64,000 nt of DNA from CAZEBW01 sp964510205 (GTDB lineage Bacteria > Chloroflexota > Anaerolineae > VGOG01), in NCBI GenBank assembly GCA_964510205.1, contig CAZEBW010000011.1:9251-73250 (forward strand), written 5' to 3'. Of the stretch, positions 14,304 through 23,760 are shown piece by piece (the first letter of the stretch is position 1; every line of letters starts with the position of its first letter). The translations under genes were made by a program, and so were the position numbers. The notes beneath the pieces were generated by a model. It was not told the origin of the DNA and made no database searches. It saw only the letters and a list, made by a program, of their open reading frames with translations.

Positions 14304-15434
14304 TTATTCCGATATAACCTCTTCGTAAACGTGAATGATCTGGGCGGCCGCCTCTTCCCATCGAAATTTCTTTGCCCGAGCTAATCCTTTATTGATCAAT
14401 GCCCGACGTAAGGCTTCATCTCCGAGGGCAGCGACTAGACCGTCAGCTATCTCCTCGACGTTGTAGGGATCGACGAGAATGGCAGCCTTGCCAGCTACCT
14501 CTGGCAGGGAGGAAACCTTAGAGGTAACGACTGGCACTCCGCAGGCCATGGCCTCCAGCAGGGGAAGGCCAAACCCCTCATACAGAGAGGGAAGCGCCAA
14601 AGCATCGGCCAGGTTGTAGACCAGAGGCAGGTCGTCCTCATCCACATACCCGGTGAAGACAATGTCGGAGCATTCATTGTGTCTTTCTGCTGCTTCCAAA
14701 ACAGGCTTGTAGCCCCAACTCTCTCGACCCAATATCACCAATTTGTGCGGTAATTTGGTCTTGGACTTGAGTATGCTAAATGCTTCTACCAGTCGAGCCA
14801 GGTTCTTTCTTGGCTCCAGGTGGCCGACGAAGAGAACGAACCGATCGGGAAGTGAGAGCTTGGCCGTCACCCTCTTCAGGCTCGTTTGATCGCGAATGGG
14901 CTTGAAGCGGGGGTTGGCGCCAGGATGGACGACGGCGATCTTCTCTCGGGGAACTCCCAGCAGCTTGACCAGTTCCTCCTTAGTGAAGTCAGAATCGGCA
15001 ATTATCTTATCAGCTCTCTTCACAGAATAAGGAACGGCTAGCTTCAAGAACCAATATCGGCTGCGGGAATAGGTTTCAGGGAAACGCATAAGCCGCACGT
15101 CGTGAACAGTGAGGATGGTTTTTTTGTCCACAAGAGGGGGAATGGGGTAATAGGTGGTGTGGAAAAGATCAACGTTGTCCTCACTCAACCTCCCACGCCA
15201 GTAGAGTAGGCCCCTCAAAACCCGCTGATAAGCGATCTCAGATGACAATGGAGTGCATACGCACTTTGCCCAAGCAAAGCGCTGGAAATACTCCTGCCCC
15301 AATTCCCTGGCCAGATAGATCACGAATTCATGGTCACTGTCCAGCTGGGGGACGCTATCGAGGAAGTTAACAAAACACTCTTTCGCCCCAGAATTCTTTT
15401 CTTGGATCACTATCCCATTGAAGCCGATTCGCAT
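14304..15434 (-). CDS. GT4-family glycosyltransferase (mannosyltransferase-like)
   Basis: GT-B transferase of 376 residues. The central motifs DLFHTTYYPIPPLVDKKTIL and TVHDVRLMRFPETYSRSRY fit the mannosyl/rhamnosyl transferase subgroup. The donor domain has VLFVGHLEPRKNLARLVEAF, PSLYEGFGLPLLEAMACGVP (EX7E) and SSLPEVAGKAAILVDPYN. The ATG at 15434 immediately follows the stop of the next transferase. The enzyme ends cleanly at EEVISE, and the sequence after its stop is the tail of a different GT4 gene, so it may have replaced that gene. Confidence 0.88.
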   Translation of the reverse strand: MRIGFNGIVIQEKNSGAKECFVNFLDSVPQLDSDHEFVIYLARELGQEYFQRFAWAKCVCTPLSSEIAYQRVLRGLLYWRGRLSEDNVDLFHTTYYPIPPLVDKKTILTVHDVRLMRFPETYSRSRYWFLKLAVPYSVKRADKIIADSDFTKEELVKLLGVPREKIAVVHPGANPRFKPIRDQTSLKRVTAKLSLPDRFVLFVGHLEPRKNLARLVEAFSILKSKTKLPHKLVILGRESWGYKPVLEAAERHNECSDIVFTGYVDEDDLPLVYNLADALALPSLYEGFGLPLLEAMACGVPVVTSKVSSLPEVAGKAAILVDPYNVEEIADGLVAALGDEALRRALINKGLARAKKFRWEEAAAQIIHVYEEVISE

Positions 15435-16745
15435 TTACTGTGTCGCCTCATCAAGAACTAGAGCTAAACGTTGAGTCAGTACTTTGTAATCATACTGCCG
15501 GACGGTTTCTGGATCACGATCTACCTTTAGCTCACCATCCTTCCACTTCAGGTACAGGCTATATATACCCTCTTTTATTTCCTCAATGCTTTCTGGATCT
15601 ACGATCATCCCTCCTCCAGCAGATCTAATCAAATCGGCAGAGATTCCCTCCGGTATCAAAGCCAGGATATACTTGTCAGCCGCCAAATAGTTGAACAACT
15701 TCACCGGAAAGGCAATCCCACTGCCAGGGTGCTTGCCCAGGATCAATAATGCTGCGTCTGAACTTAATAGGTAGCGAATGCTCTCTTTGTGGGGTACGTA
15801 TCCCACGACCTCGACGTTGTGTTGCAACTTTAGCTCCTGCACCATCCTTTCATAAACCTCTTCTATCGTTCCCACAAGTACGACCCTTATTTTGCCTTGC
15901 AGATATGGTCTTTCGTTTAATAGTCTATAGAGCGCCTCCAAGAAGAACTGTGGAGAGTGGGCATAATAGAAACCACCGGTGTAGGTTATAGTGAACTTAT
16001 CGTCCTGCTCTAAGGCTCCCCAGTCTTCAAAATCCTTAGGATCGAAGCCATTAGTTATGGTCAAAAATCTCTCAGATCCAAGAGACTTGTACCTCTCCTT
16101 GAATTCCTCCGTGATGGGTGGTGTTACAGAAACGACTTCTTGAGCTCTGCTCAAGACTTTACGCTCCAGCCAGTTCTCCACCGCCTCTCTAACCCTGGTG
16201 TGCTGCGGACGGAAGCGAAACTGGGTCCACTGCTCTCTGAAATCGACGACCAGGGGTTTGCCCAAAAAAAGGCTCAAGAGGTATCCCACGAAAAAGTCCG
16301 TAATGGGTGGAGAGGTGGCTAAGATCAAGTCAACTTTTTCCCTCTTCGCCACGCTTAGCCCCTTTAGAAAAGCAAAGGGCAACCAGCCTATGTGTTCATC
16401 AGGAATAAAGACTAAGTTTCTAATAGCCCTGAAAATCTTGTACAAGAGTGAATAGGAATGTTGGCTCTCTCCCGTTTCAGGATGGAATCGTTTCTCAAAG
16501 CGGATTTTCTTTATAATGCCCATTTTTGATGGCTCAACAGAGCCTGCTCTATAAATCCTAGTGAATTCTGCTATCTCCTCCAGCTGGGTCGCATCTTTCC
16601 CTGTAAAACCAAAGCCTCCCCGTACAGTCAGAATAACAGCTTGCCAACCCTTTTCTGGAAGATACTTAGCAAACTTTATCGGCCTTTGAGCGCCTCCACT
16701 GCCAAGGGGAGGAAAGTAGTAGGCTATTATCAAAACCGTCTTCAT
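15435..16745 (-). CDS. GT4-like glycosyltransferase
   Basis: A 436-residue cytoplasmic GT-B transferase of the WcaI/PssM-like type. The N-terminus reads VLIIAYYFPPLGSGGAQRP, the glycine-rich acceptor loop of the family, followed by LILATSPPITDFFVGYLL. The donor half has ITYTGGFYYAHSPQFFLEAL, VGYVPHKESIRYLLSSDAAL and GIAFPVKLFNYLAADKYILA; the classical EX7E is poorly conserved, as is common in this subgroup. It overlaps the membrane transferase upstream by four bases (ATGA) and abuts the next transferase, so the group is one operon. Confidence 0.85.
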   Translation of the reverse strand: MKTVLIIAYYFPPLGSGGAQRPIKFAKYLPEKGWQAVILTVRGGFGFTGKDATQLEEIAEFTRIYRAGSVEPSKMGIIKKIRFEKRFHPETGESQHSYSLLYKIFRAIRNLVFIPDEHIGWLPFAFLKGLSVAKREKVDLILATSPPITDFFVGYLLSLFLGKPLVVDFREQWTQFRFRPQHTRVREAVENWLERKVLSRAQEVVSVTPPITEEFKERYKSLGSERFLTITNGFDPKDFEDWGALEQDDKFTITYTGGFYYAHSPQFFLEALYRLLNERPYLQGKIRVVLVGTIEEVYERMVQELKLQHNVEVVGYVPHKESIRYLLSSDAALLILGKHPGSGIAFPVKLFNYLAADKYILALIPEGISADLIRSAGGGMIVDPESIEEIKEGIYSLYLKWKDGELKVDRDPETVRQYDYKVLTQRLALVLDEATQ

Positions 16746-18106
16746 GGCCCGTTTTCTCTATGGAGAGAGCAATGACCCACCATTCGCTCAATTTGTGAGC
16801 ACTGTGGCGGAATTGGATCGACCGGCAAAGCGGTTTGAGTCCCAATTGTACCTCTGCGCCACAAAGAGTGCAAGATCGTATCCAACCCCAGCGCCGCTAG
16901 GATGAAGACCAGGGGCAGAAACGGCAAGGTGTAGCGCGGATGAGAGGCGGTGAAGAACAAGCATGTACCTGTGACGTATACCAATAGTGGAGTAAATATC
17001 CCTATGGCCACATCTCGGCCTTTCAACCCTGAGACGATGCTCACGCCAGCTAACCCTAACATACCAATGTGCAAGGCAATGTACACAGCACGTACAATCC
17101 AGTTGTCCGGCAGTGATTGTAGTCCCACGGGATGCAGCCAAAATTCGACCAAACGATTTGCAAGATGACGCAGGTAAGTTGTGGGATCATTGAACAGGTT
17201 ATTGATGCGAATCATATCGCTGGGACTCCCATAACGTTCGTAATATTCGAGAGGCTTTGGACGTGGAGGTGGGGTATTCTCATCCGCTAAATGCTCGTAG
17301 CGAGGTGCCAGGTATCCGCTGCCGGTTAGTTGGTAACGGATGGCCGCCGTGCGTTCCGTGTAGAATACCTGTCCGAAGGTATGGTAATTACGTGCCAGCC
17401 AGGCAGACAGCATTAAGAGTGTGGCGATAGTGAACAAAAGCAAATAACGCCAGGCATACCGCCAGGAAATGCGAGACCACCAAAGGGCGAAGGGCAGTAG
17501 CAGGGGGAACAAAAGGAGCGTTTCACGAGTCAAGAGGGTCAGTCCGAACGTTATACCGGTGATTATGGCGTATTTGGCGGTGTAAGTCTTCATAGAGCGC
17601 ATCAGGCACCAGACAAAAGCCAGCAACAGGACGGTGTATAGGGTTTCAGTCATAAATACAGCAGTATAGATTATCCAAGCGGGATATACAGCACTGATAA
17701 ACGCCCCCCATAAACCGCTGTGCCTCAAGGTGACTTCTCGCCCGATGAGATAAGTCAGCCAGACCATCAGCGCGCCTAGGACAATCTGCGCCAGTCTTAC
17801 GGCCATTAAACTTTGGTTCGTCAGCGCAAAAACGCCGACGATGAAAAGTGGGTAGCCCGGCGGGACGGTGGCGTAGGGAATGCCAGGCTTCTCACCAAAC
17901 ACGCCAAGGGTTAGCAGGTGATGGGCATCGGAGATGTATTCGACTGCGTCGCTCATATGAAAGCGGTAGTCAATGGGTAGGGTCAGGGCAGCAATCAGAC
18001 GCAGGACAAAGGCCACGGTTAACAAACCGACCAGCACGGCATATCTGTAGCGCTCATCGTCAAGTCGGCTCAGATAGAAAGGCATGCGGCCAAGCAGATT
18101 GCTCAT
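16742..18106 (-). CDS. GT39/ArnT-like membrane glycosyltransferase
   Basis: Polytopic protein of 454 residues with about ten membrane segments and the GT-C architecture of dolichyl/undecaprenyl-phosphate-sugar-dependent transferases. The first extracytoplasmic loop has the acidic motif FHMSDAVEYISDAHHLLTLG, followed by YATVPPGYPLFI and, later, TLLTRETLLLFPLLLPFALW. It would transfer a sugar from a polyprenyl phosphate carrier on the outer face of the membrane. I choose the ATG at 18106 because GAGGA lies eight bases upstream; the frame is open to a TTG at 18124. Acceptor and donor are unknown. Confidence 0.8.
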   Translation of the reverse strand: MSNLLGRMPFYLSRLDDERYRYAVLVGLLTVAFVLRLIAALTLPIDYRFHMSDAVEYISDAHHLLTLGVFGEKPGIPYATVPPGYPLFIVGVFALTNQSLMAVRLAQIVLGALMVWLTYLIGREVTLRHSGLWGAFISAVYPAWIIYTAVFMTETLYTVLLLAFVWCLMRSMKTYTAKYAIITGITFGLTLLTRETLLLFPLLLPFALWWSRISWRYAWRYLLLFTIATLLMLSAWLARNYHTFGQVFYTERTAAIRYQLTGSGYLAPRYEHLADENTPPPRPKPLEYYERYGSPSDMIRINNLFNDPTTYLRHLANRLVEFWLHPVGLQSLPDNWIVRAVYIALHIGMLGLAGVSIVSGLKGRDVAIGIFTPLLVYVTGTCLFFTASHPRYTLPFLPLVFILAALGLDTILHSLWRRGTIGTQTALPVDPIPPQCSQIERMVGHCSLHRENGP

Positions 18107-18146
18107 AATGCGCTTCCTCACCAAACGTGATTAAAGATGCTCGAAT

Positions 18147-19376
18147 TCAAGAATCTGTTTGCGACGTAACTCCGCTGGTGACTAATTTCTGATACAGCTC
18201 CATTGTTTTTCGAACATTGCTAGACCAAAGGAAATATTTAGCGATCGTCTCACTGGCGCGTTTGCCGATGGCTTTCCCCACTTCTGGATTTTGCATGAGC
18301 TTCAGAATGGCATCTGCCAGGGCAATGTGGTCACTGGGTGGAATAATGACAATGCTATCCCAGTTCTTCAAGATACCTGGGCCAAAGTTGTCTTCGCGAG
18401 CACCGACAATCACTGGCTTGCCAAGAGCCATGGCTTCTTGATTGGCAATGCCAATTCCAAACCCATCTAAATCATGTATCTCGACATCGGACTGATTAAT
18501 GATAGTCAATGTTTCCTTATGGCCGAGATTCCCCATAATCTCAACAAAGCTGGCGAGATTCCTTTTGTCCAGATACTCCAACGGCCCTTCATCCAAGATA
18601 TCCCCGATAATCAGGACCTTTATTAGGGGATCGCTCTGGATTATGATCTCCAGCGCTCTAAACAAGGTCATGCGGTCTCGCAGTTTATGCAAGTGACCGA
18701 CAGAGGAAATAACAAAGTATCCTTTGCGCTTCCATGTCAGCGCTATCTCATTATCGAACGGAGAACGCACCTGAGTTTTGATATTTTCCTGATCAATCCC
18801 CCCAATGATCAGATGTTTCTTATCAAGGGAGATGCCATACCTTTCCTCCACATATTCCAGTCCATGGACATCCCGAACGATCACACCCTGGAGTTGCCTG
18901 ACAAAAAGCCGTAGAAACACCCCGTCCACCAAGCGCAGGAGGTAATTAACGAAAGATTCGGGATGCTCCATATAAGCGTGAATCGTGAGCACTGCTGGAA
19001 TCCCGTATTTCCTGGCACATAGCGCTCCCATCCAGGATATGTCAAACATCTGGCCATGCACATGGATTAGGTCATAGCTATCCTCTTCGATGAGACGCTT
19101 TACGCAAGACAGGTTTGATGGCGTCAGGACATATCTGAGCTTAAAGTTGAGGGCAATGCCCAATCTCGGGTACTCAATGCACTTTAAACGATAGATCTTG
19201 GTGCCATCCGAAGCGCTAACATCGGTTGACCACTTGGAGTTAGGGGTCACCACTGTGACCTCGTGGCCCATGCTTACCAACTGTCTAGACAGTTGATAAG
19301 CGTGATGCGATGAGCCGCCTGTAATAGGTGGATAGAAATTGCAAAATCTTAGGATTCTCAACGATCTGCGCTCCAA
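18147..19376 (-). CDS. GT4-family glycosyltransferase
   Basis: A 409-residue GT-B transferase. The N-terminal half includes NFYPPITGGSSHHAYQLSRQ and DLIHVHGQMFDISWMGALCA. The donor half has VISSVGHLHKLRDRMTLFRA, DVEIHDLDGFGIGIANQEAM, ALGKPVIVGAREDNFG and IIPPSDHIALADAI. The EX7E loop is atypical (DGFGIGIANQE). The first in-frame start is TTG at 19376, preceded by GGTGGAGA but at short spacing, so the N-terminus may be a few residues off. It follows the DegT aminotransferase on the same strand. Lower G+C than the valS block suggests this segment has a different history. Confidence 0.82.
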   Translation of the reverse strand: MERRSLRILRFCNFYPPITGGSSHHAYQLSRQLVSMGHEVTVVTPNSKWSTDVSASDGTKIYRLKCIEYPRLGIALNFKLRYVLTPSNLSCVKRLIEEDSYDLIHVHGQMFDISWMGALCARKYGIPAVLTIHAYMEHPESFVNYLLRLVDGVFLRLFVRQLQGVIVRDVHGLEYVEERYGISLDKKHLIIGGIDQENIKTQVRSPFDNEIALTWKRKGYFVISSVGHLHKLRDRMTLFRALEIIIQSDPLIKVLIIGDILDEGPLEYLDKRNLASFVEIMGNLGHKETLTIINQSDVEIHDLDGFGIGIANQEAMALGKPVIVGAREDNFGPGILKNWDSIVIIPPSDHIALADAILKLMQNPEVGKAIGKRASETIAKYFLWSSNVRKTMELYQKLVTSGVTSQTDS

Positions 19377-19391
19377 TCTCCACCGAGAAGG

Positions 19392-20498
19392 CTAAAGAAG
19401 TCCCTTAAGCGTTATGACAACACGGATCTGGTCTTCCTCTGAGATCTCGTGATGAAGCGGCAGAGTAAGCAAGCTATCTGCCAGGCTTGAGGAGTTCTTG
19501 AGATCTCCAACAATTTTGGCATCGCAGAAAACTGGCTCCCGATGGATAGCATATGTTCCGATTTGAACCTCGATGTTTTGTACTCTCATTTCTTTGAGGA
19601 GGATGTCTCGCTTGCCGGATTCTTCGATGAAGATACAATAGGATTGGTAGTTGTGTCTGGCGCCTTCTAGGACATATGGGATGCGAACGCCACTCACATC
19701 ATTTAACAGGTTATTGTATATATGTGCTCTCTCGATCCGGCCGTTAATGATCTGATCGGTGCGCCTTAACTGGCCCACAGCAACGGCTGCCAGTATGTTG
19801 CTGAACCGCAGATTCGTGCCGTAGCGGACGAAGCGTGCCTTGCCATCCACTTTCATCACACCGAAGCGTTTGTAGGAGTTCAGGAACTCTGCCCACTCAT
19901 CGTTGTTGGTCGTGATGCAACCTCCATCTCCAGTGGTGAAGATCTTGCGCGGATGAAAACTGAACACGGCAAAATCTGTGGTATTTCCAGTACGTTTGCC
20001 GTTAAGTGACGTGCCCAGGCTGCATGCGGCATCATCAATGACATAAAAGTCATGCTGACGAGCCAGCTCGTTGATGGCATCAATCTCCAGGGGTTGTCCT
20101 CCCCAAGAAACTGGCATGGCAGCCTTAGTCCTTTCGGAGATGGCCGCCGAGATATAAGAGGCGTTGGTATTGTAAGTCTTGAGGTCCACATCCACAATAA
20201 CTGGTGACGCACCCACCGCCATGACACATAACCCGGTTGCCGGATGGGTAAAGTCGGGGATGATCACCTCGTCGCCTGGACCTATGCCAATAGCTCGCAG
20301 GCACATTTCTAGTCCTGTGGTAGCGGAGGTACAAGCAATCGCATATTTGGCACCAACGTATTCGGCAACGAGTTGCTCGAATTCCTGAGTCATAGGGCCT
20401 TCAACTAGATACTTCGACTCGATGACTTCGCGCAGTAGTTCAAGTTCATTCTGCCCCACGTTGGGGCGCATGAGGAAGATTCTTTTCTCCTTAGCCAT
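19392..20498 (-). CDS. DegT/DnrJ/EryC1/StrS-family sugar aminotransferase
   Basis: PLP-dependent aminotransferase of 368 residues that aminates a keto nucleotide sugar. It has the expected ACTSATTGLEMCLRAIGIGP and GDEVIIPDFTHPATG substrate region, VIDDAACSLGT (Asp binding the PLP nitrogen), and FSFHPRKIFTTGDGG with the Schiff-base lysine. The start is the ATG at 20498. Its neighbours are a hexapeptide acyltransferase and an epimerase upstream, the usual trio for making an N-acylated amino sugar: ketone formation, amination, acylation. The exact sugar cannot be deduced. Confidence 0.9.
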   Translation of the reverse strand: MAKEKRIFLMRPNVGQNELELLREVIESKYLVEGPMTQEFEQLVAEYVGAKYAIACTSATTGLEMCLRAIGIGPGDEVIIPDFTHPATGLCVMAVGASPVIVDVDLKTYNTNASYISAAISERTKAAMPVSWGGQPLEIDAINELARQHDFYVIDDAACSLGTSLNGKRTGNTTDFAVFSFHPRKIFTTGDGGCITTNNDEWAEFLNSYKRFGVMKVDGKARFVRYGTNLRFSNILAAVAVGQLRRTDQIINGRIERAHIYNNLLNDVSGVRIPYVLEGARHNYQSYCIFIEESGKRDILLKEMRVQNIEVQIGTYAIHREPVFCDAKIVGDLKNSSSLADSLLTLPLHHEISEEDQIRVVITLKGLL

Positions 20499-20548
20499 GA
20501 TCTCAGCTCCTTATGGTAACCTGACATTTGAATTTGAGGTGCAGTGTC

Positions 20549-21208
20549 TTATTGGTCATGCTCCAATGCCTCCAATTGAGTTTCCAACAACTCAAGGCGA
20601 TTAGCCAATGCCTCAACAGTGCAGAGATCCTTTGCATCATCCTTGATCCATTCGATTCGTGGAGTTCCAGATTCATCTATCATGACCTTACCTTTAACTC
20701 TAGCTGGCATACCGTAGACTACTGTGAGCGGGGGGACATCCCCATTAACAAGAGAGTGAGCACCAACCACGGAATGATGTCCTATTGTAACTCCCTTTGC
20801 TACAACACTAAGGGGGCCTATATAACAGGAATCACCTATGCTAGTTGGTTGCCTCTCGGGACGGATTTTCCCATCTGATAACCGACGCATGAGAGTATCA
20901 TGGGAATAAATCTGAACCCCAGCGCTTATTGAGCAGTTGCTCCCAATTGTTAGCCCCCCAGATCCGTCCAGCACAGTGAATGGTCCGATCCAAGTATTCT
21001 GACCGACCTGTACGTCACCGATGACCAGAGAATCTTGATAGATACTAGTACCTTCCCCAAAACCGAGAAAAGAAGCCCTTTCCCAACGGTCAAACAGCTC
21101 ATCTTGGAACGACACACTGCGGTTCCAGCGCGACTTTGTCTCCTCCCGTAATCGATAATGTAACTCGGTAAGTAATCTCAGGCTTTCTTCCAAGTCCATC
21201 TCTCGCAT
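20549..21208 (-). CDS. Left-handed beta-helix (hexapeptide) acyltransferase
   Basis: A 219-residue acyltransferase of the LbH family using acyl-CoA. The N-terminal 50 residues are helical. The hexapeptide coils run from about residue 55 to 170 (LVIGDVQVGQNTWIGPFTVL, LTIGSNCSISAGVQIYSHD, TSIGDSCYIGPLSVVAKGVT, IGHHSVVGAHSLVNGDVP). The loop with YSHDT supplies the catalytic histidine seen in maltose/galactoside acetyltransferase relatives. The C-terminal tail is coiled (RLELLETQLEALE). It probably acetylates the amino sugar made by the adjacent aminotransferase; the substrate is inferred from neighbours only. Confidence 0.85.
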   Translation of the reverse strand: MREMDLEESLRLLTELHYRLREETKSRWNRSVSFQDELFDRWERASFLGFGEGTSIYQDSLVIGDVQVGQNTWIGPFTVLDGSGGLTIGSNCSISAGVQIYSHDTLMRRLSDGKIRPERQPTSIGDSCYIGPLSVVAKGVTIGHHSVVGAHSLVNGDVPPLTVVYGMPARVKGKVMIDESGTPRIEWIKDDAKDLCTVEALANRLELLETQLEALEHDQ

Positions 21209-21234
21209 CCCTTAGCCCTCAAGCTGTCATTTCG

Positions 21235-22143
21235 TCACCATACGCTGGTACGAAACCAATCAGCGGTCAGCTTTATGCCCTCTTGAAGAGATGTGTCTGG
21301 TGCATAGCCAAATATTTGGTTGCATTTAGTTTCATCTGCGCAAAATCTCTTTCGTTCTCCAGCTTCTTGCTCCTCAAACTCAAGTTTGGGCTCGATGCCT
21401 AACGCCTTTCCACAAGTCTTAATGACTTCAAGAATAGAAACCTCTTTACCCGTTCCGGCGTTAACAATTACGTTTCTCTTCTCTTCGTCGCCAACGACAT
21501 CTGCTATCATTCTGACGAGATCTCTAACATAGACAAAATCGCGAGTTTGAGAACCATCACCGTAGATCTGCACCGTTTCTCCGGCATGGATCTTGTTCAA
21601 GGCCACCGGAACTAATGCCCTCGTGGAGGGATATTGTTTGGGGCCATAAACATTGGTGAATCTTAAGATGAAGTAGTCAATGCCATGCAATTCATGATAT
21701 ACCCGAAGTAAATGCTCGCTTGTGTATTTCGTGATGCCGTATACTGTTGAAGGGAGCTTTGAATGGTCCTCGTCTACAGGAACATATTGAGGCGTTCCAT
21801 AGACAGAAGATGCAGATGCGTAGATGATTTTCCCCACACCATGTTTTCTGGCAGCCTCCAAGATATTCAATGTCCCGTTGATGTTAACCCTGATGTTTCG
21901 CTTGGGGTTCTTTATTGACGTTCTTAGAGTGCTAACCGCAAGGTGGACAACTACTGAGATGTTATCCAAGATTCGATCCAGGTGACTCGCGTCCAGTATG
22001 TCGCCTTCAACCAGGGGGAACCCCTCATCCAGTGTCCCTCTGTGGAGGTCCAGACCCAAACAATCGAATCCGCGTTCTACTAGCAGAGGTACGACGTTCG
22101 CCCCAACAAACCCACCGGCGCCTGTAACCAAGGCTTTAGCCAT
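21235..22143 (-). CDS. NAD-dependent epimerase/dehydratase
   Basis: An extended SDR of 302 residues with the cofactor motif GAGGFVGANV near the N-terminus, SASSVYG with the catalytic serine, YGITKYTSE (YxxxK) and the substrate-side RFTNVYGPKQYPSTRALVPV. I start at the ATG at 22143, which has AAGGAGGA five bases upstream and overlaps the end of the upstream membrane protein by eight bases. The longer open frame to 22254 is only overlap with that gene. It is a nucleotide-sugar 4-epimerase or dehydratase; a missing catalytic Thr/Ser makes finer assignment unsafe. Confidence 0.87.
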   Translation of the reverse strand: MAKALVTGAGGFVGANVVPLLVERGFDCLGLDLHRGTLDEGFPLVEGDILDASHLDRILDNISVVVHLAVSTLRTSIKNPKRNIRVNINGTLNILEAARKHGVGKIIYASASSVYGTPQYVPVDEDHSKLPSTVYGITKYTSEHLLRVYHELHGIDYFILRFTNVYGPKQYPSTRALVPVALNKIHAGETVQIYGDGSQTRDFVYVRDLVRMIADVVGDEEKRNVIVNAGTGKEVSILEVIKTCGKALGIEPKLEFEEQEAGERKRFCADETKCNQIFGYAPDTSLQEGIKLTADWFRTSVW

Positions 22144-23191
22144 GTGATTCCTCCTTTTTGTTCTGGTTATTCTTCGGCTTGGCACACGTAACGAATACCA
22201 AGCCAGCGAGACCGAAAACAATCGTGTAGACAAACGAAAGGAGATGGACGGCAAACCCAGAGAATACAGCAGTCTGGATGTCCACTCCTGCCAGTACGAG
22301 CCCTGCCGTCCATCCAGCTTCCAGTGTTCCTAGGTTGCCAACTGCACTGATAGGGATCACGCTAGTAAATGCTCCAAATGTGGAACCTATGACAGTTTGT
22401 TGTAGAGTGATATCCAAGTTTAGAGCCAGAAGCAGAATGTGGTTCAGGCTGAATATGAGAATCCAAAAGATCAACGATAGAGTAATGAGCGCACTGATTC
22501 GCTTGCCAGATTGGATCGCTGATAGACTCTGGTCGATTTCAACAATCAGCTTGGTCAATTTAGATCGCCAAGAGGGAGGAAACCAGTGCGGGAGGTGTCT
22601 TTCCAAGAAGCGAACTCCGAACGCACAGATGGATTCGCGAAAAATGACGATTACCAGAATGGTAATCGTCAGGGCTACCATCATGCCGATAGCGATAGAG
22701 ATATATACTCGTGCTTCGCTTGATAGAGAACCAAGCGATAACCCAGACGTTATCAGGAACAATGCCGCTATAGTCAAGACGTCTAACAAACGGACAGCGA
22801 GCAACGAAGTTATACTCGATCCAACACCTACATTATGGCTTTTGCCGGCAAGGTAGATATAGGAAACCTCGCCCGTCCTGGCGGGAAATATCTGAATAGC
22901 AAGGCTTTGCGCACAAGAAACGGCCGCCATCCAAAGCCAATGGCCGGGAGGCAATCCTGTCAGGATCAGAAATTGAGCTGCACGACAGACCTTATTCAAT
23001 AGAAAAAAGAGGCAAGCAACGAACAACCATCCTGGAACCACGCCAGCAACCAGCTTCCACATGTCCGAGACATCTGTATTAGCCAGTAGAAATATAACGA
23101 TTGCTATGGTAAACGTGATGCCAAGAACTCGGTTCAACCGCCGTTGACGGCTGGAGCTACGACAAGGCTGCTTTATTGCTGGCAACTTCAT
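22136..23191 (-). CDS. Lysylphosphatidylglycerol synthase-type flippase-like membrane protein (UPF0104)
   Basis: A 351-residue polytopic protein of the family that forms the flippase part of MprF and occurs alone in many glycan loci. Eight or so helices are visible. The hallmark segments are FPARTGEVSYIYLAGKSHNV, which resembles the conserved R-x-G-E loop, and SVIPISAVGNLGTLEAGWT, matching the family GGLGxREAG-type motif. It may flip a lipid or glycolipid across the membrane. The start is the ATG at 23191 behind CAGGGA. It shares an operon with the epimerase (eight-base overlap). Confidence 0.82.
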   Translation of the reverse strand: MKLPAIKQPCRSSSRQRRLNRVLGITFTIAIVIFLLANTDVSDMWKLVAGVVPGWLFVACLFFLLNKVCRAAQFLILTGLPPGHWLWMAAVSCAQSLAIQIFPARTGEVSYIYLAGKSHNVGVGSSITSLLAVRLLDVLTIAALFLITSGLSLGSLSSEARVYISIAIGMMVALTITILVIVIFRESICAFGVRFLERHLPHWFPPSWRSKLTKLIVEIDQSLSAIQSGKRISALITLSLIFWILIFSLNHILLLALNLDITLQQTVIGSTFGAFTSVIPISAVGNLGTLEAGWTAGLVLAGVDIQTAVFSGFAVHLLSFVYTIVFGLAGLVFVTCAKPKNNQNKKEESHG

Positions 23192-23329
23192 TCCCTGAGT
23201 ACACCTCTGTCACCTATTCCCATCAATAAGTCCCATCTATCTGAACATCCTGAAGCCTCTTTTCGTTGTAGGCAGGAACTACCACCCCGATCTGTTTGTC
23301 TCGGTACATTTTGCCCTCACCACCGTCCA

Positions 23330-23760
23330 CCTAGCTGTTAACAAGGCCCGCCGATACCCCCCCACGGCCGTCATTACCTACTCAGCGACGAATTGTGCCA
23401 CAACAATGTCAATGTGCCGCCCACCTGCTCACACCGCCGCGCCAGTTCCAGCACGCGTGCCCCTGCCCCTGCATCTCCGCCAGCACCCCCACCACCCGCC
23501 GATATACCTCCCCCCACGCCCGCCATTCCCCATCCAGCGACGAGTTGTGGCACAGCAGCGTGAACGCGCCACTCACCTGCTCACACCGCCGCGCCAGTTC
23601 CAGCACGCGTGCCCCTGTCCTGCATCCCCGCCAACATCTCCACGATCCGCCGATACATCTCCGCCCACACCCGCCACTCCCCATCCAGCGACGAGTTGTG
23701 CCACAGCAGAGTGAAGGTACCTTCCACTTGCTGACACCGTCGCGCCAACTCCAGAATGTG
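23330..23760. repeat. Three tandem copies of the deacetylase gene 3' end (period 151-152 bp)
   Basis: The block coding LARRCQQVEGTFTLLWHNSS in the deacetylase is repeated twice more downstream. The shared motif ACGAGTTGTG (second and third units with small changes) begins at 23691, 23540 and 23388. Units two and three still read LELARRCEQVSGAFTLLCHN and LELARRCEQVGGTLTLLWHN in their own frames but are out of frame with the gene and lack a start. The repeat fills most of the gap 23192-23580; the rest of that gap shows nothing I can assign. Confidence 0.82.
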